A stretch of DNA of 64,000 nucleotides from NCBI GenBank assembly GCA_035222895.1, contig JAVYIG010000645.1, positions 434,001 through 498,000 of the forward strand, written 5' to 3'. This document shows, piece after piece, positions 20,366 to 31,789 of the stretch. The position numbers and the translations under genes are program-made. Under the pieces are notes generated by a model. It was not told where the DNA came from and ran no database searches. It saw only the letters and a list, made by a program, of their open reading frames with translations. The stretch's first letter is position 1, and every line of letters starts with the position of its first letter. Source of the stretch: Strongylocentrotus droebachiensis (taxonomy: Eukaryota > Echinodermata > Echinoidea > Camarodonta > Strongylocentrotidae).

Positions 20366-22100
20366 AAAAATAGTCGCTGCGTGCGCGCGGCGCGTACGCA
20401 CAGCTGTAGCTAGCTAGCTGTACATGATTGTAATATGCTCGCTCTCGCCTAACTAGCTATAGTTGGCAGCAATAATTCAACATCTTAATAAAGAGGGGAA
20501 TAAAGACCGATAGGAAAAAGCACATCTTCCTTGAGTAGGTATTTTTTGTTTATCCCATACACAAAACGTTGTCAATATAGGAGGAAAAAATGAGATAGAA
20601 AAGAAAAGGAAGAATAGAAAGAAAGTAAAAAGAATTAAATCAAAACGAAGAATCAATATTATTAATGGACACATAATTATTATTTTTTTTTAAATTAATG
20701 GAAGAAATAAAGAATATGGGAAAAACGAACTACGGAAGAAAGAAACATGAAATGTTTTATTAAAGAAAAATGAATTGAAAGGAAAAGAAATAATATGAAT
20801 GAAAGGAAGACGACAGAAGAAGGGAAACGAGGAAGAGTTACATTAATACCATGTCTTCAATTTTTTTTATTTTATTCATTTTCAGTTCTGAATACAAAAA
20901 AACATCAGTATACATTAAAACATACATAAAGAAATATGAACATATTTTAAACAGAACTGGCCAGTGCTCCAAGATAAACAAATGTTAATGCCTTGTGAGC
21001 GCTGACAATTAAGTAGATGTTCAAGCAAAATGCATAAATTTGGAAGTATACCTGATGTCATAATGCAAACGTACAGCAAACAGAAGAGAAGAATATTAGG
21101 TAGAGAGAGAGAGAGGGAGAGAGGGGCGGGGGGGGGGAAAGGAGTTACATTTGATTGCAAATATCATCGTTAATAAAGCAGACACTAGTAGCATTCATGA
21201 TTAAACAGTATATTGGGAGAGAACAGCATTCTTTTCACTACTACTTTGAAAGCAAACTGTGACGGTGAATATTCATTCGATTAAGGCATGGAGGGAGTTC
21301 CATTATGTCCGGGCCTTCCTCTCTTGTTCTTCTATACCATTTTCTTTGCTCCTTTCCTTTCTCTTTTCCTCTTCTATCTTCTTCTCTTTCTCTTATTTTT
21401 TCTCCAAACTTCCTCTTTGGTCTCATTCTTACTGTTATTTTTTCCGTATAGCTCGTACATGTGTAGAAATTATTTTATCCAATGTCGTATGTCATCTGGA
21501 TTAGGATGCAGCTCATGAAAGAGGTATACATCCTTTGTAAAAAATTATGAAAAAGAGTGACGAATGAAACAAAATGCAAATGGCCAAGGTCGGTGTTTCA
21601 AGTGCTGTGCAGAGCAGTGATATAACGAAATGTTTGCTATATAAGGTATAAAATTGATAAGAAGACGAAGGGGATGGAAGAAAATTGGTTTGCGTCAAAA
21701 AAAAGTATAGATAAAAGTAGGAATAATAAGCAGGGCCCAGGGAATGACTTTAGTAAGGATGCGAGGTGCTGACAATCAAGGAAAAAGTAGGAAAAGCACA
21801 GATCCTAAGATATATAGGTCCCTGTAAATTTGCCTGAGTGTGAAAAACGAAAACAAGTCATTATAAAAAAAGGAAATATATAGAAAGAGAAAAGGGTCCT
21901 CGTCTCTTGACAAACGTAGGCCTAAAAAGAGTGGGTCGGTGCCTCGGTGGTAATTCATTAATACATTTTGAAGGTTTACCAAAATGTGCAAGAGTAACAG
22001 TTAACACAATTATTCATAACCCTTGTAAATTTGATGTTTTTGTGTTTTTTCGTAACTGAAAAGAATGGAAGGTGGAATGCCTTACAAACTTTGATATGTA
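20366..22100. other. No gene recognised; low-complexity AT- and GA-rich DNA
   Basis: Purine-rich runs of a/g with scattered oligo-A, a short G-run near 21126, and a CT-rich patch near 21300-21420. Open frames here follow base skew and show no family motif. Confidence 0.5.
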
Positions 22101-22107
22101 AGCTTTA

Positions 22108-22132
22108 ATAATAATAATAATAATAATAATAA
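22108..22132. repeat. (AAT)n microsatellite
   Basis: About eight ATA/AAT triplets. Confidence 0.9.
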
Positions 22133-22189
22133 TCTTTTAAAGTCCACTCCAAATTTTATGAAGTTAAACCGAAAACGGGGAGTCACTCA

Positions 22190-22715
22190 CCCACTTTTTC
22201 ACGATAGATGCCCGTTCCACATTCTTATAAGTGCTCCTTATAACCTCTCGTAAGTGCCCCCTTTTCATCTGATAATTGCGTCTCTTCAAATCTTAGAGGC
22301 GCCTCTTTTACTCTGACAAGTATTCCTTTTCTTTTGTTAGAAGTGAGTTTCCCCATCATTTAAATCCCCCTTTTATTTTTTATGGCATACATTATAAGTG
22401 CCCCCACCCCCAATCTTGTTTAATAAGAGCCCCTTCTCTTCCCTTCTCATAATTACCCGCTTTCACCTCTAAAAACTGCTCCTATTAAAATCTGGTAGGT
22501 TCCCTCTACCGTCGACAAATGTCTCTTTTCTATTTTCATAAATGTCTTTTTTTCACCTCTGGTGCGTGCATTTCTAGGAGCGAGAAGTGCCCATTTTCAC
22601 CTCTGATAATTGCCCTTTTAACTTCGACACATGCCCCTTTCATGTCTTACAAACGTGTCCTCTTTATTCCTGATAAGTGACCCCTCATCCTCTTTCCATA
22701 AAATGTGCCCCAAAT
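22190..22715. repeat. Degenerate minisatellite, 'ataagtgccccttttcacctct' type, locus 1
   Basis: Irregular tandem units of about 28-33 bp built around 'ataa(g/t)tgccc(c)ctttt' and 'cacctctg'. Units are strongly diverged. The same unit forms a larger array at 47060-48190 in the same orientation. Confidence 0.75.
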
Positions 22716-23016
22716 TTGAAGTGAGTGAAGAGCAGCTTTTTCTTTGATTTCCCCCATTTCTAGTTGACATATATAATTAAGAAAAAACTAGGCATCATGC
22801 ATGCTTGCACGAAATGCAGGGATATCCTGTCTTTAAAACATCTGTGAACCAGTGAGCCTTCGAAATGTGTTGTGTCCCCGTCCTGGATTGGTGATTTTGT
22901 GTACTTTTTCTAAACCTAGATAGCATATTTCAAATGACATCAAAACCTCTGTCAAAACCTTATGGAGCAAAATGGCATGTGTGGCCCCAATATTTTCATT
23001 CTTGAGCAACATTACT

Positions 23017-24417
23017 CAGGCGCGGATCCTGGATTTCTTAGGGGGGGGGCCAATTTGAAATTATTGGTACGTAATGGTGACACCGGCAGTGGCGAAATGG
23101 TCAAAAACGTGTTTTTTGTTTGTTGTTGTTGTTTTATTTTTTTCGGGGGGGGGGGGGGGGTAAACAAAAATCTGCAACACCCCCATTCTTACATGCAGGC
23201 CCCGCTGAACATTTCTCTAAGTAGGTGGGGTGGGGCTGGGGTGGGGTGGTATTTACGATCAGGTAGAGCGTAGCGTAAATTGGCGTGGGGTCTAGGGGCG
23301 GGGATCAAGGGGTGGAGCCCCCAGAAGTTCAGGGGTAAAGGCATTTACTAACGGTCAGGTGAGCATAATGTTGATACCTTATTTGTGACACTGGTAGGTC
23401 ACTAATTGGCGTGGTGTCCATGGGGCAGAGCCCCCTGAAGCTCAGGGTTTTTGGGCAGTAAATTACGGTCAGATGAGCCTTTTTATACCTTATTTGTGAC
23501 ACTGGCAGGTCACTAATTGGCATGGGGTCCACGGGGCGGAGCCCCCAGAAGCTCAAGGGTTTTAGGCATTTTATAATGGTCAGACAAGCATGCAGGGGCC
23601 TGCCTAAAGGGCCCCTGGCGGGTTCGAGGGGGCGGAGCCCCGGAAGATCAAGGGTTTTAGGCATTTAATTACGGTCAGATGAACATATTTTGATACCTTA
23701 TTTGTGACACTGGCAGGACACTAAATGGCGTGAGGTCCAGGGGGCGGAGACCCCAGAAGCTCAGGGATTTCAAGCATTGAATTACCGTCAGATGAGCATC
23801 CATGTGCCCGCCTGAGGGCTCTAGGTGAAATCCAGGGGGCAGAGCCCCCGGAAGCTCAGGGGTTTTATGCATTTATTCACGGTCAGATGAGCAAATTTTG
23901 ACACCTCATTATTTTGTGAGAAAGGCAGGTTACTATTCTTTCTTTCTTTCTTTAGGAATTTGCCATTTTCCCACAAACGCATAAAAATGTATAATTTACT
24001 AAAGATTGAGGAAAAATTTCGGAAAAATTATGTCATTTAAGCAACATTTGTAAATCACGGGTATCGAGGCAATCGGGGGTGGGGGAGGCAAGGGCAACTT
24101 GTTGGCGTGAAAATTACAACTGATATCCCCCTTCTTTTTCCTCTTTTTTCCTTCCCTTTATCTCTTTTCTTCTTTAACTTTCCCTCTCCTTCCCTCTCTT
24201 TTATTTGTTGACGGGGGGGGGGGGGGGGGGGGTGGGTAGGTAACAGCTGGGAGGCAAGGCCCTTTTGGTCCCCCCCCCCCGATCTCCTCCTTTTCCCCCT
24301 TTTTTTCTTTTGTTCTTCCTCTTCTTTCTTTCCCTTTCTCTCCTCTTTCCCATTCCCTTCTCTCTTTCTCTCTCCCTCTTTTTTTGTGCGGGGGGGGGGG
24401 GGGGGGATCCGCGCCTG
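23017..24417. mobile_element. hAT-like non-autonomous element (1.4 kb)
   Basis: The ends CAGGCGCGGATCC and GGATCCGCGCCTG are a perfect inverted pair. Flanks are ACATTACT (23009-23016) and ACAGTACT (24418-24425), an 8-bp duplication with one mismatch. CAG-type termini plus an 8-bp duplication fit hAT elements. Inside are a tandem array (23280-23900) and long homopolymer G/C and pyrimidine runs; no transposase frame is visible. Confidence 0.7.
23280..23900. repeat. Tandem array, ~110-130-bp unit, about five copies
   Basis: Each unit carries 'ggcggagccccc(a/g)gaagctca', 'ggcattta', 'acggtcagatgagca' and often 'gataccttatttgtgacact'. Long minus-strand open frames (for example 23329-23872) read through units because the unit lacks stops; I regard them as artefacts. 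It lies inside the hAT-like element. Confidence 0.85.
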
Positions 24418-24839
24418 ACAGTACTGCCAATACACTCCCCCTTGTAATGCCTTTGATCTTGAAGAGCTTGATAATGTGCAGGTGTGGAAAAGAACAATTG
24501 GAAACAAAGTCAGATCTCTGAATAACAAGTTTGGAATGATGAACTAAAGCATTCAAGGCCCCCAAATGAACCTGAATGCAACTTTAATACATAAAAACAT
24601 CATGTTAACATTTATCAACGTCAGTCTAATAAAGTACAAATATTTTATCACAATTAAGAATAAAAAGGAAAGAGATGAAATTCACACTTGGAATGCTGAA
24701 ATGTTTTTTTGGCATGAGAAAATACTGCTTCAACCAGTATAAAACAGTAAATGGTATAACACAGTACTCAGCAACTGGTATAAAACTGGTATAAAACTGT
24801 AACAAATATTTAAAAAAAACATGGCATGAGTGGAATGTC

Positions 24840-26560
24840 AACTTAGTTATCCTGATGCAGCATTGACTAACTGTAAAGTGTAGTAAGAAAAACCTTCTTG
24901 ATTGAATACTACATGAAAATCAAGCAGACATATTTCTATTTCTATTTCTATCAGGCTATAGTTCATCCAGACGTTGGACAAAGCCCTCCTCATAACATTT
25001 ACATTCTCTTCTGTCCTAGTCCAAGCAGACATATACATACACACAAATAATACAAATGAGTAGAAATCGCAGTCACCAACTACAAATGCATGAAATGTCT
25101 CTTTGGCAAGTAAAAAATAATGCACATTACAACATAACATGGCAAGACTAGAAATAGAAAGACACTTTGGTGCAGCATTGAGTACTGTAAAGTGTAGTTA
25201 CAGATACACATTATCTAAGTTTGAATGATGACAATAAAGTTACATTTAAATGGGATGTTCAGAAGTGGGTAAGAAGGCATTTTAGCAAGAAAAAAAAAAG
25301 GATGATTTAATTGGGAAACAACCATGCAAACTGATGCGTATTAATCACTTTATAATGTTAACAAAGCTGGTTGGAAAATATTTGGTTCAAAATGGCTTAA
25401 AAATTACTAAAAAAGAAAGTTTGACTAAATTGGTAGAAATTAAGTCCAATTTGAAAATCAACCATTATATACATGTGGAATGAGGTATCTCTTGGTATTT
25501 GATATGCAAGTATTGTGTCTACACTGTATTACATGATATAAAATAAACATGTTTACTTATTTGTAAAGGCAATTTAAATTACCTCAATTTCGAATACATG
25601 CTGTTACCATGATCTTTGAAGATGATTTCAGAATCACTACTGTTCTATCACATAACTTGGACTGCCCATTAGTATACTTCTGCATATGAAATAAGTGTTT
25701 CAAACAATATTTTAAAGCATGGCAAGCATGGAATGAGAGCTAAATACATCCTGATGCAGATTTGTGTTCTGTAAAGTGTAGTTGGAGAAACATCATGTCA
25801 GTTTCAATACGTCATTAAAATTAAGCACAAACAAATGAATGAGATGACAATCACAATTCACTTGGAATGCTCTACATGTACATTTTACTATCTTTCATAT
25901 GACAAAATTTGCATCAAACAATTATATAAAAACATGGCAAGACTGGTTTGTGAACTTACACAAGTAACTTTGCTCAACAGAGGTTTAACACCTGAATGCA
26001 ACTTTAATACACATTAGAGTTTGCCATACCAAATAAATATATAATATCATTATCAAACACTACAATGTAATCAGGTACAACAATGAAAGAGATGTAAAAT
26101 TACACTTGTAACTTTGGCATGTCAAAATCATCCATCAAACTATAAAACATGGCAAGATTTGAATGAGAGCTGAATACACCATCATGCAGATTTGTGTTCT
26201 GTAAAGTGTAGTTGGAGAAACATCATTTCAGTTTCAATACGTCATAAAAATCAAACACAAACAAATGAATGAAAAATGATGTGCACCAAACAATGAATAC
26301 GGTACTGGAACAAGTCAGATACTTTGCTGCTGTATCAAGTCCTGTAAACTATAACAGAAGCCTCATCTCAAATTCAAAAACGACATCTGAATCAAGCAAC
26401 AAAAATTAAATGGGATAAAAATCACAGTGGGCTTAGAATGCCCATCTTGTTATTTTGGCATATGAAAAATACATATCAAACCAAAGTTTAAAACATGGCA
26501 ACTGGCAAGACTGGAGTGAGAACTCACACATTTTGATGCAGTACAAACTAGAAATATCAC
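24840..26560. repeat. Diverged tandem repeat array
   Basis: Units contain 'gatgcag(c/a)', 'ctgtaaagtgtagtt', 'aaaatcaagca' and 'aaaacatggcaagact'. The cores recur near 24850, 25170, 25750, 26175 and, more degraded, 26335. The best pair (25745 and 26170) is highly similar over about 100 bp. No coding frame is conserved. Confidence 0.7.
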
Positions 26561-27149
26561 TGAATGTGATTAATACCAAGAAATCTTCCAACTTTTAGGC
26601 AGGGGTATAATAACTCCACAGTGTAATTTCTAGCAGTCAGTGATAACTCAAGATATTACTATAAATTTGCACTGAATGATTTGGCTACACAATGGTGTGC
26701 CTGGTTAACAACAATTCACAAACTTGCATACGTTTTGAAAATGGTAGCATTGATAATAATCTAGACCAATTTTTTGACAGTTGATTGGTAAAATTCCAGA
26801 TGTGTATCTTCAAGTCATAATAGTGGCTAGTTGGCTCACACATCCAGCAAATACCCCCAACAAATTCAGCCTGGATTCTACTTCTACTTCTAGTGTTTTA
26901 TTCTTTAGAAGTGGTATTCAATCTGTATAAAATAAATAACAAGAATACATAGACATTTAGCACATGTAAATAAATACTGGTGTATTGCACTTAAGTTTCT
27001 GTGCTTGTCTTTTCATCTATACCTGGTAAGAATAAACTAATTCTGCCAAATATTTCTATGCTCACTTATCTGCATAATCTATTACCACTGAATTATTACT
27101 TTAGTGCCTGCAGGATGTGTCCTTTCACATACTGTACCTGTAATATACC

Positions 27150-27345
27150 TGTTATGAACCAGAGCACTATAACACTGAGTTCCCATAGGACATATTTCTA
27201 TTCAGATGGTCATATCTCAGCCGATACTTAATATATTCAATTGGTTTTCGACATTGGGACATTATTTTTGATGCTCTTTCAAAAAATGAAGAAAAAATTG
27301 AGAAATTCCTAAAATAGATTTTTTGATGACGTCACACTTCACCAC
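27150..27345 (+). repeat. Left ~190-bp inverted repeat bracketing the MULE/recombinase fossil
   Basis: Contains CCAGAGCA, 'ataacactgagttcccatag', 'attcagatggtcatatctca' and 'ttcaattggttttcga'. The reverse complement lies at 30680-30895 and a further direct copy at 30887-31080. Its distance and inverted orientation around the transposase match the long TIRs of Mutator-like elements. Confidence 0.7.
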
Positions 27346-27675
27346 TTTATGGTAGCAAAGCTGTATATATGCACTGACAATCAAGCACTTGAAATCATAT
27401 ATTTTCCAAAGAAAAGAAAAGAAAAGAAAAGAGGGATTAAACTTTGAAACCATGCTCATCATCAGTAGCCAGGGCATGGGAAGATACTTACCTGGATCTG
27501 TTTCTGAATCATGATTTAATACGCAAACCAGATCCTGGCCATACAGATCTTTGTCTTACCTATTGAAATCCTTTGTACTCCATTTATACAAAGAAAACGT
27601 GCCAACTTTGAACATCCCAAAGTAGTCTGGAGTCCATCACATTTACCTGTATTATAAGAGAATAAATTAAAAAAA

Positions 27676-27750
27676 TGACAACACTGCTGTCTCATATTGC
27701 TATGTAATGTAATGAAAATGGCAAAACAGCTGTCTCATAATGTCTCATAA
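27676..27750 (-). repeat. Single inverted copy of the 49-bp satellite unit
   Basis: Reads caacactgctgtctcat and gaaaatggcaaaacagctgt, the complement of the unit tandemly repeated at 31790-33198. Confidence 0.6.
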
Positions 27751-28053
27751 TTGAAAGCTCAAACGATAACTTACCTGTTTGAAGTTTGAGTGAAATTTTA
27801 TGAGGGAGTAGAGGGAAGAGATTAATTGAGAGCCCGCTTCACCCATGTGCAATCATTCTTTGTAGCCACAAAATGTGTTAGCTGATCCTGAAAGGTCAGA
27901 TAACTTTTCTGAATTTGACATTTACAATAAACATGAACCAGAGTTAAACTCTATCAAAAGGGAGAGAGAGGAGGGCAATTAATCTCTTCCCTCTACTCCC
28001 TCATAAAATTACACTCAAACTTCAAACAGGTAAGTTATCGTTTGAGCTTTCAA
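27751..28053. repeat. 78-bp inverted repeat pair around 147 bp
   Basis: Arms 27751-27828 and 27976-28053 start with ttgaaagctcaaacgataac and end with its complement. The inner ends are gagattaattg and caattaatctc. Identity is near-perfect. It lies just 3' of the tyrosine-recombinase fossil on the minus strand, where inverted or split repeats of a YR element would be expected. Confidence 0.8.
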
Positions 28054-28307
28054 TTTTACTTTGTGAGTCTCATGAAGAGACTAATTGAGATTATGTAGCT
28101 CAGCGGAACACATTTTGTAGTACAATTTGCATACAGCAGTCAGAAAACCGACTGGAAATTTGAATGCGAAACTGTAGTAACACAAAAAATTAAATTACCA
28201 CAACAAATATCAATTGTACTTAACCAGAACAAAATTTTTTGGCAATGTCTTTACTACCAACCTGTCAAAATTTTGAGTTCAATCCCCGACACTCTGACAG
28301 TATGTTC

Positions 28308-29090
28308 TCAGCTAATGCATAGTTTATTGCTGAAGTATTGTGAGAATTCTTCTCTGTCATCTGCGAGTGTTTTATTATAGAAATGCTGGAAAGTTTTTTC
28401 GCTCGACCAGCCAGCTTGGTTTAGAATACATCTGACTGGTACATTGGCCATGCTAGCTGCCGACACTGCAGTTGATCTCGTGGAATGTGCCTTGTATTTG
28501 CTGGTGTCAACTCTAGCTACTGTTAAGGCCTCTTTAATCCACCGTGATATTGTTTGGGATGAAACTTTCCTATGTGGTTTGGTATGGCTGTTGAATAGTT
28601 GGGGTTCTTGTCCTCAAACTTCCTCTGTTCTCCTGATCCTATCTGGAGTATACGCCTTAAAGCTGAGCGTGAAACTGTGCTGACCTGGACGGCTTTGCTT
28701 TAACAAGTCATCAACTTTAAAGATCACTGAACTTTGTTTCAGTTTCATGTTATCTAGACTTGACAAATGCAATGTTTGAGATCTCCGTGCAGAGATCAAA
28801 GCTAATAACAAACACAGTTTGTGGGTAGTTTGTTTCAAACTCAAAACTCTAGCTGGTGACCATCTGCGTAAAAGGCCAAGTGCAACACTCACATTCCATG
28901 TGTCGATCCTTGTAACGTGGTGTCAGAGGTCTGAGATTAAATATTCATTTAAAAAATCTACAGACCAGTGGGTGTGAGCCAACAGGATGAACACTACATG
29001 TATGTTCAAGAGTTATATACGACGACAATGCACTTCTTGCCGCAGAACTGAGCAGGTAACTAGCTCGATGCCTCATATCTATATCATTGA
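28308..29090 (-). pseudogene. Tyrosine recombinase (phage-integrase-like), decayed
   Basis: Minus-strand reading gives SHPLVCRFFK, then IFNLRPLTPRY, then a shift into DTWNVSVALGLLRRW and a long frame. That frame carries ISARRSQTLHL (the first catalytic Arg context), a TGA at 28614-28616, then TISRWIKEAL, KAHSTRSTAVS (His-x-x-Arg), NQAGWSSEKTF and FYNK with the likely nucleophilic Tyr; the stop is at 28308-28310. All catalytic boxes of a tyrosine recombinase are present in order, in the style of DIRS/Crypton-type metazoan elements. The gene is broken by at least two in-frame TGAs and one frameshift. No reverse transcriptase adjoins it. It sits immediately after a MULE transposase fossil in the same orientation. 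Confidence 0.75.
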
Positions 29091-30423
29091 TTCGATGAGA
29101 CTTCTTGCCCTTCTCTAGCTTGATTAACCTTTCAAACAAACGATCGCAGACAAATTGGGTGAGAAGACTGATGCATTTATCAACCCTGCGATTGGTAAAG
29201 CCCTTCATGTAGATTTACTTCAACGTGTGGTGGAAGGCTTCCACATACATATTCGTGTTGATGTTTGCATCCTTCCTGAAGCAAACAGCCCACTGACACT
29301 TCTTGTCTGCATACAAAGCAAAATACTCCCCAAACCTTCCGTGTTGACTCATCCTCCATGAAATCTGATGTGACACGGCCAAGAAGCAGCTCAAACTTTG
29401 CTTCATCAGTCTCCTCCAGGAGAACCCTAAGAGTCTTGTAGATGGAAGATTACAACTCTGCATTGCCAGGGATATGAGAACGCAGAGCCCAACGCCATGT
29501 GCACAACAGTTTCCTGGGCCTGTGTGTAAAAACACTATAAATCCAAGCATTGAAGAACTGTTCAGCATCATCAGACATTTGCCAAGAAGTCTCCAACTGA
29601 CCTACCATGACTCAAATTTTCTGCAAAAAGCCTGTCAGCACAGCCCTGTCTTCTCTGTTAAAAATGAACCATGCCACCAGAAACCCTTCTCCAAATTCAT
29701 AAACAACAAACACATTCACCAAAGAGAAATCATACGCGTTGGTTTCATGAGTAGAGTCCATGCAGACAACATGCTTGCCAAAGGAGAGCAACATTTCCTT
29801 CTGGATGGCGTCATGTTCCTAAACACAAAATCATTCTCACCAAGATCATCCAACGCTTCCGGACATGGAGAACCCTGTCCCTTGTACAGTAACACGGGAT
29901 TACTGTCACCCTGATCACGCATCTCCCTCTCCCACATATCCACGCTAGTTGCGTCATCGTTGTGCCTTCGAATACCCTGCAAACCAAGAGACCTTGCAAT
30001 GTTCCTGATGTCCTGTCTGGTGATGAGATGTTGGCGCTCCAAGGTAGTGCTCAAAGACTCACAAATATCATCCAAAATCCTATAAAAACTGACACCCTGT
30101 GCTAACTTCTGGGCTACATCAACCCTCTCCATAGCTGAGAATCTAACATGAGCCAGATTCTTCTCATGACCATAATGCTAATCAACCACTGTTACACTAA
30201 CTGTCCCATCATCTTTCAAATAAGCTGTGATACCCAAAGTGCAATGGGCATCAATATTGCAACATCCTTGTGATTTCCAAGACCTACTGCCTTTCCTTTT
30301 AGACCTGAACAAACCATCACGACTGCAGAAATAGACCTGAGTCTTCTCTCCTCTGGCACTATTCGTGGCCCCTTGATGTACAACATATGCCGACCGGTTG
30401 TCCCTCTCGTACTGCTGCTTCCA
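29060..30423 (-). pseudogene. Mutator-like (MULE) transposase with N-terminal Cys/His zinc-binding region, decayed
   Basis: The minus-strand frame opens at 30423 after a good acceptor. It has WKQQYERDNRSAYVV, then a Cys/His-rich stretch (YFCSRDG, GCCNIDAHCTLGITAYL) like the FLYWCH/GCM-type finger of MULE proteins. A TAG follows at 30178-30180, then MERVDVAQKL and DDATSVDMWEREM. After a frameshift near 29820 come HVVCMDSTHETNAYDF (first catalytic Asp region) and FGEGFLVAWFIFNRED. After another break come MSDDAEQFFNAW (second Asp), KLLCTW, DANINTNMYVEAFH and FERLIKLEKGKKSHRI. This order is that of the MULE transposase domain. Several stops and shifts show it is dead. It lies between ~190-bp inverted repeats. 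Confidence 0.8.
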
Positions 30424-30465
30424 CTAAAGAAAACCTGGAGAAGAAAAATATTCAAAAAAAGGTTA

Positions 30466-30545
30466 ATAAAGGCAATTTTAATTATGGTGGTCAGGGTACA
30501 TGTATATTTAACATATAATTCACTTCATATTATTCACAATAAAAA
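30466..30545 (+). repeat. ~80-bp direct repeat, copy 1 (copy 2 at 31101-31180)
   Basis: Both copies read through 'aaggcaattttaatt', 'tggtggtcagggtac' and 'tcacttcatattattcacaa', about 635 bp apart, on either side of the head-to-head inverted repeats. Confidence 0.8.
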
Positions 30546-30679
30546 CAAAAGTTTAATGAACCATACAGTATTCCACTGAAGGAAACCTGAAATTCAGGAA
30601 ATGAAATTGGTATCAACACGGATGAGACTACACACACTTGAACCAACCCTAAAAATAAACTTCGCACAGGGGGATTAGT

Positions 30680-31080
30680 GGCTGGCACATCATCAAAATC
30701 TATTTTTAGAATTTCTCAATTTTTTTCTTCATTTTTTCTTCAAAGAGCATGAAAAATAATGTCAAAATGTTGAAAACCAATTGAATATGGTGAATGTTTG
30801 TTAAGTATTGGCTGAGATATGACCATCTGAATAAATATACACCCCATAGGAACTCAGTGTTATATGCTCTGGCTCCTAACCATTAGGAGCCAGAGCAAAT
30901 TAATAACACTGAGTTCCCATAGGCAATCTTTTTATTCAGATGGTCATATCTCAGCCAATACTTTACATATTCAATTGGTTTTCGAAATTTGGACATTATA
31001 TTTGATGCTCTTTCGGAAAAATGAAGAAAAAAATTGATTTTTATGATGTCACAGTTTCGGTACTCTATAGGGATTAGTAC
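30680..31080. repeat. Head-to-head pair of the ~190-bp inverted repeat
   Basis: The minus copy 30680-30895 and plus copy 30887-31080 form a palindrome centred on 'ggctcctaaccattaggagc'. The minus copy pairs with 27150-27345 as the right end of the MULE-like element. The plus copy is an extra, solo end. Confidence 0.75.
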
Positions 31081-31199
31081 TGTGGCACTGGGTGCATTTG
31101 CAAGGCAATTTTAATTCTGGTGGTCAGGGTACTTGTATGTATTGAACATATATTTCACTTCATATTATTCACAATAAAATACGTAGTTTTAGTGGATTT

Positions 31200-31785
31200 A
31201 GAGGTTTGTAGAGTCAGCAAACACAACTACGTATCAAATAAGTATCCTTTATAGAAAGCTAACTTCTATTCGCAAGTAAAATTGAATTCCTTCTTTGTTT
31301 TTTCCCTTTTCAAAAAGGAGGATGAGGGGATTCCATGTTAGTTTTATATCTAATAATCTACATGCACGTTACTGGCTGATTTCATATGGATATATTTACT
31401 CATTCATCACTGAGGCATAAAAGAAATGAAAGTAACTTCAAGATATTATTATCTACATGTATGTATTACTTTATTGTCTAGATTTCCTCAGATTCTTCTT
31501 CATTGAATATTTTACAGGTAAAATTAGAAAATATCAAAATTGTCAAATGTAAATCAAATTAAAGTCTCACAGATTTCTGGCTTTGATAATTCTCATTCAC
31601 AAAAAAAAAAGAAAAAACAAGCAATGACGTAAAAGGATTCTATATCTGAGAATTTCCACCAAGGGTTCTCAAGAAAATACAACCAACATATTTTCAAACT
31701 GAATGTTTGCCTTATTTATATTATTATTCAATTCATTAAGCTTAAGAATTGTTCATAAGTGGATAACGTTGGTGTTTTTATCGTT
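31200..31785. other. No feature recognised
   Basis: AT-rich unique-looking DNA between the ~190-bp repeats and the satellite array. I see no coding frame or repeat. Confidence 0.4.
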
Positions 31786-31789
31786 TGAA

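Noticed and set aside
20003-20401. 132-codon minus frame matching 17731-18039 on +
   Set aside because: The match is the DNA symmetry of the foldback arms, not protein conservation.
23329-23872. Minus-strand repeated frames (LPVSQIRY)
   Set aside because: They are a tandem DNA repeat without stops, with no start context or family match.
29474-29914. 146-codon open frame on +
   Set aside because: It is the antisense shadow of the MULE transposase, whose conserved motifs lie on the minus strand.
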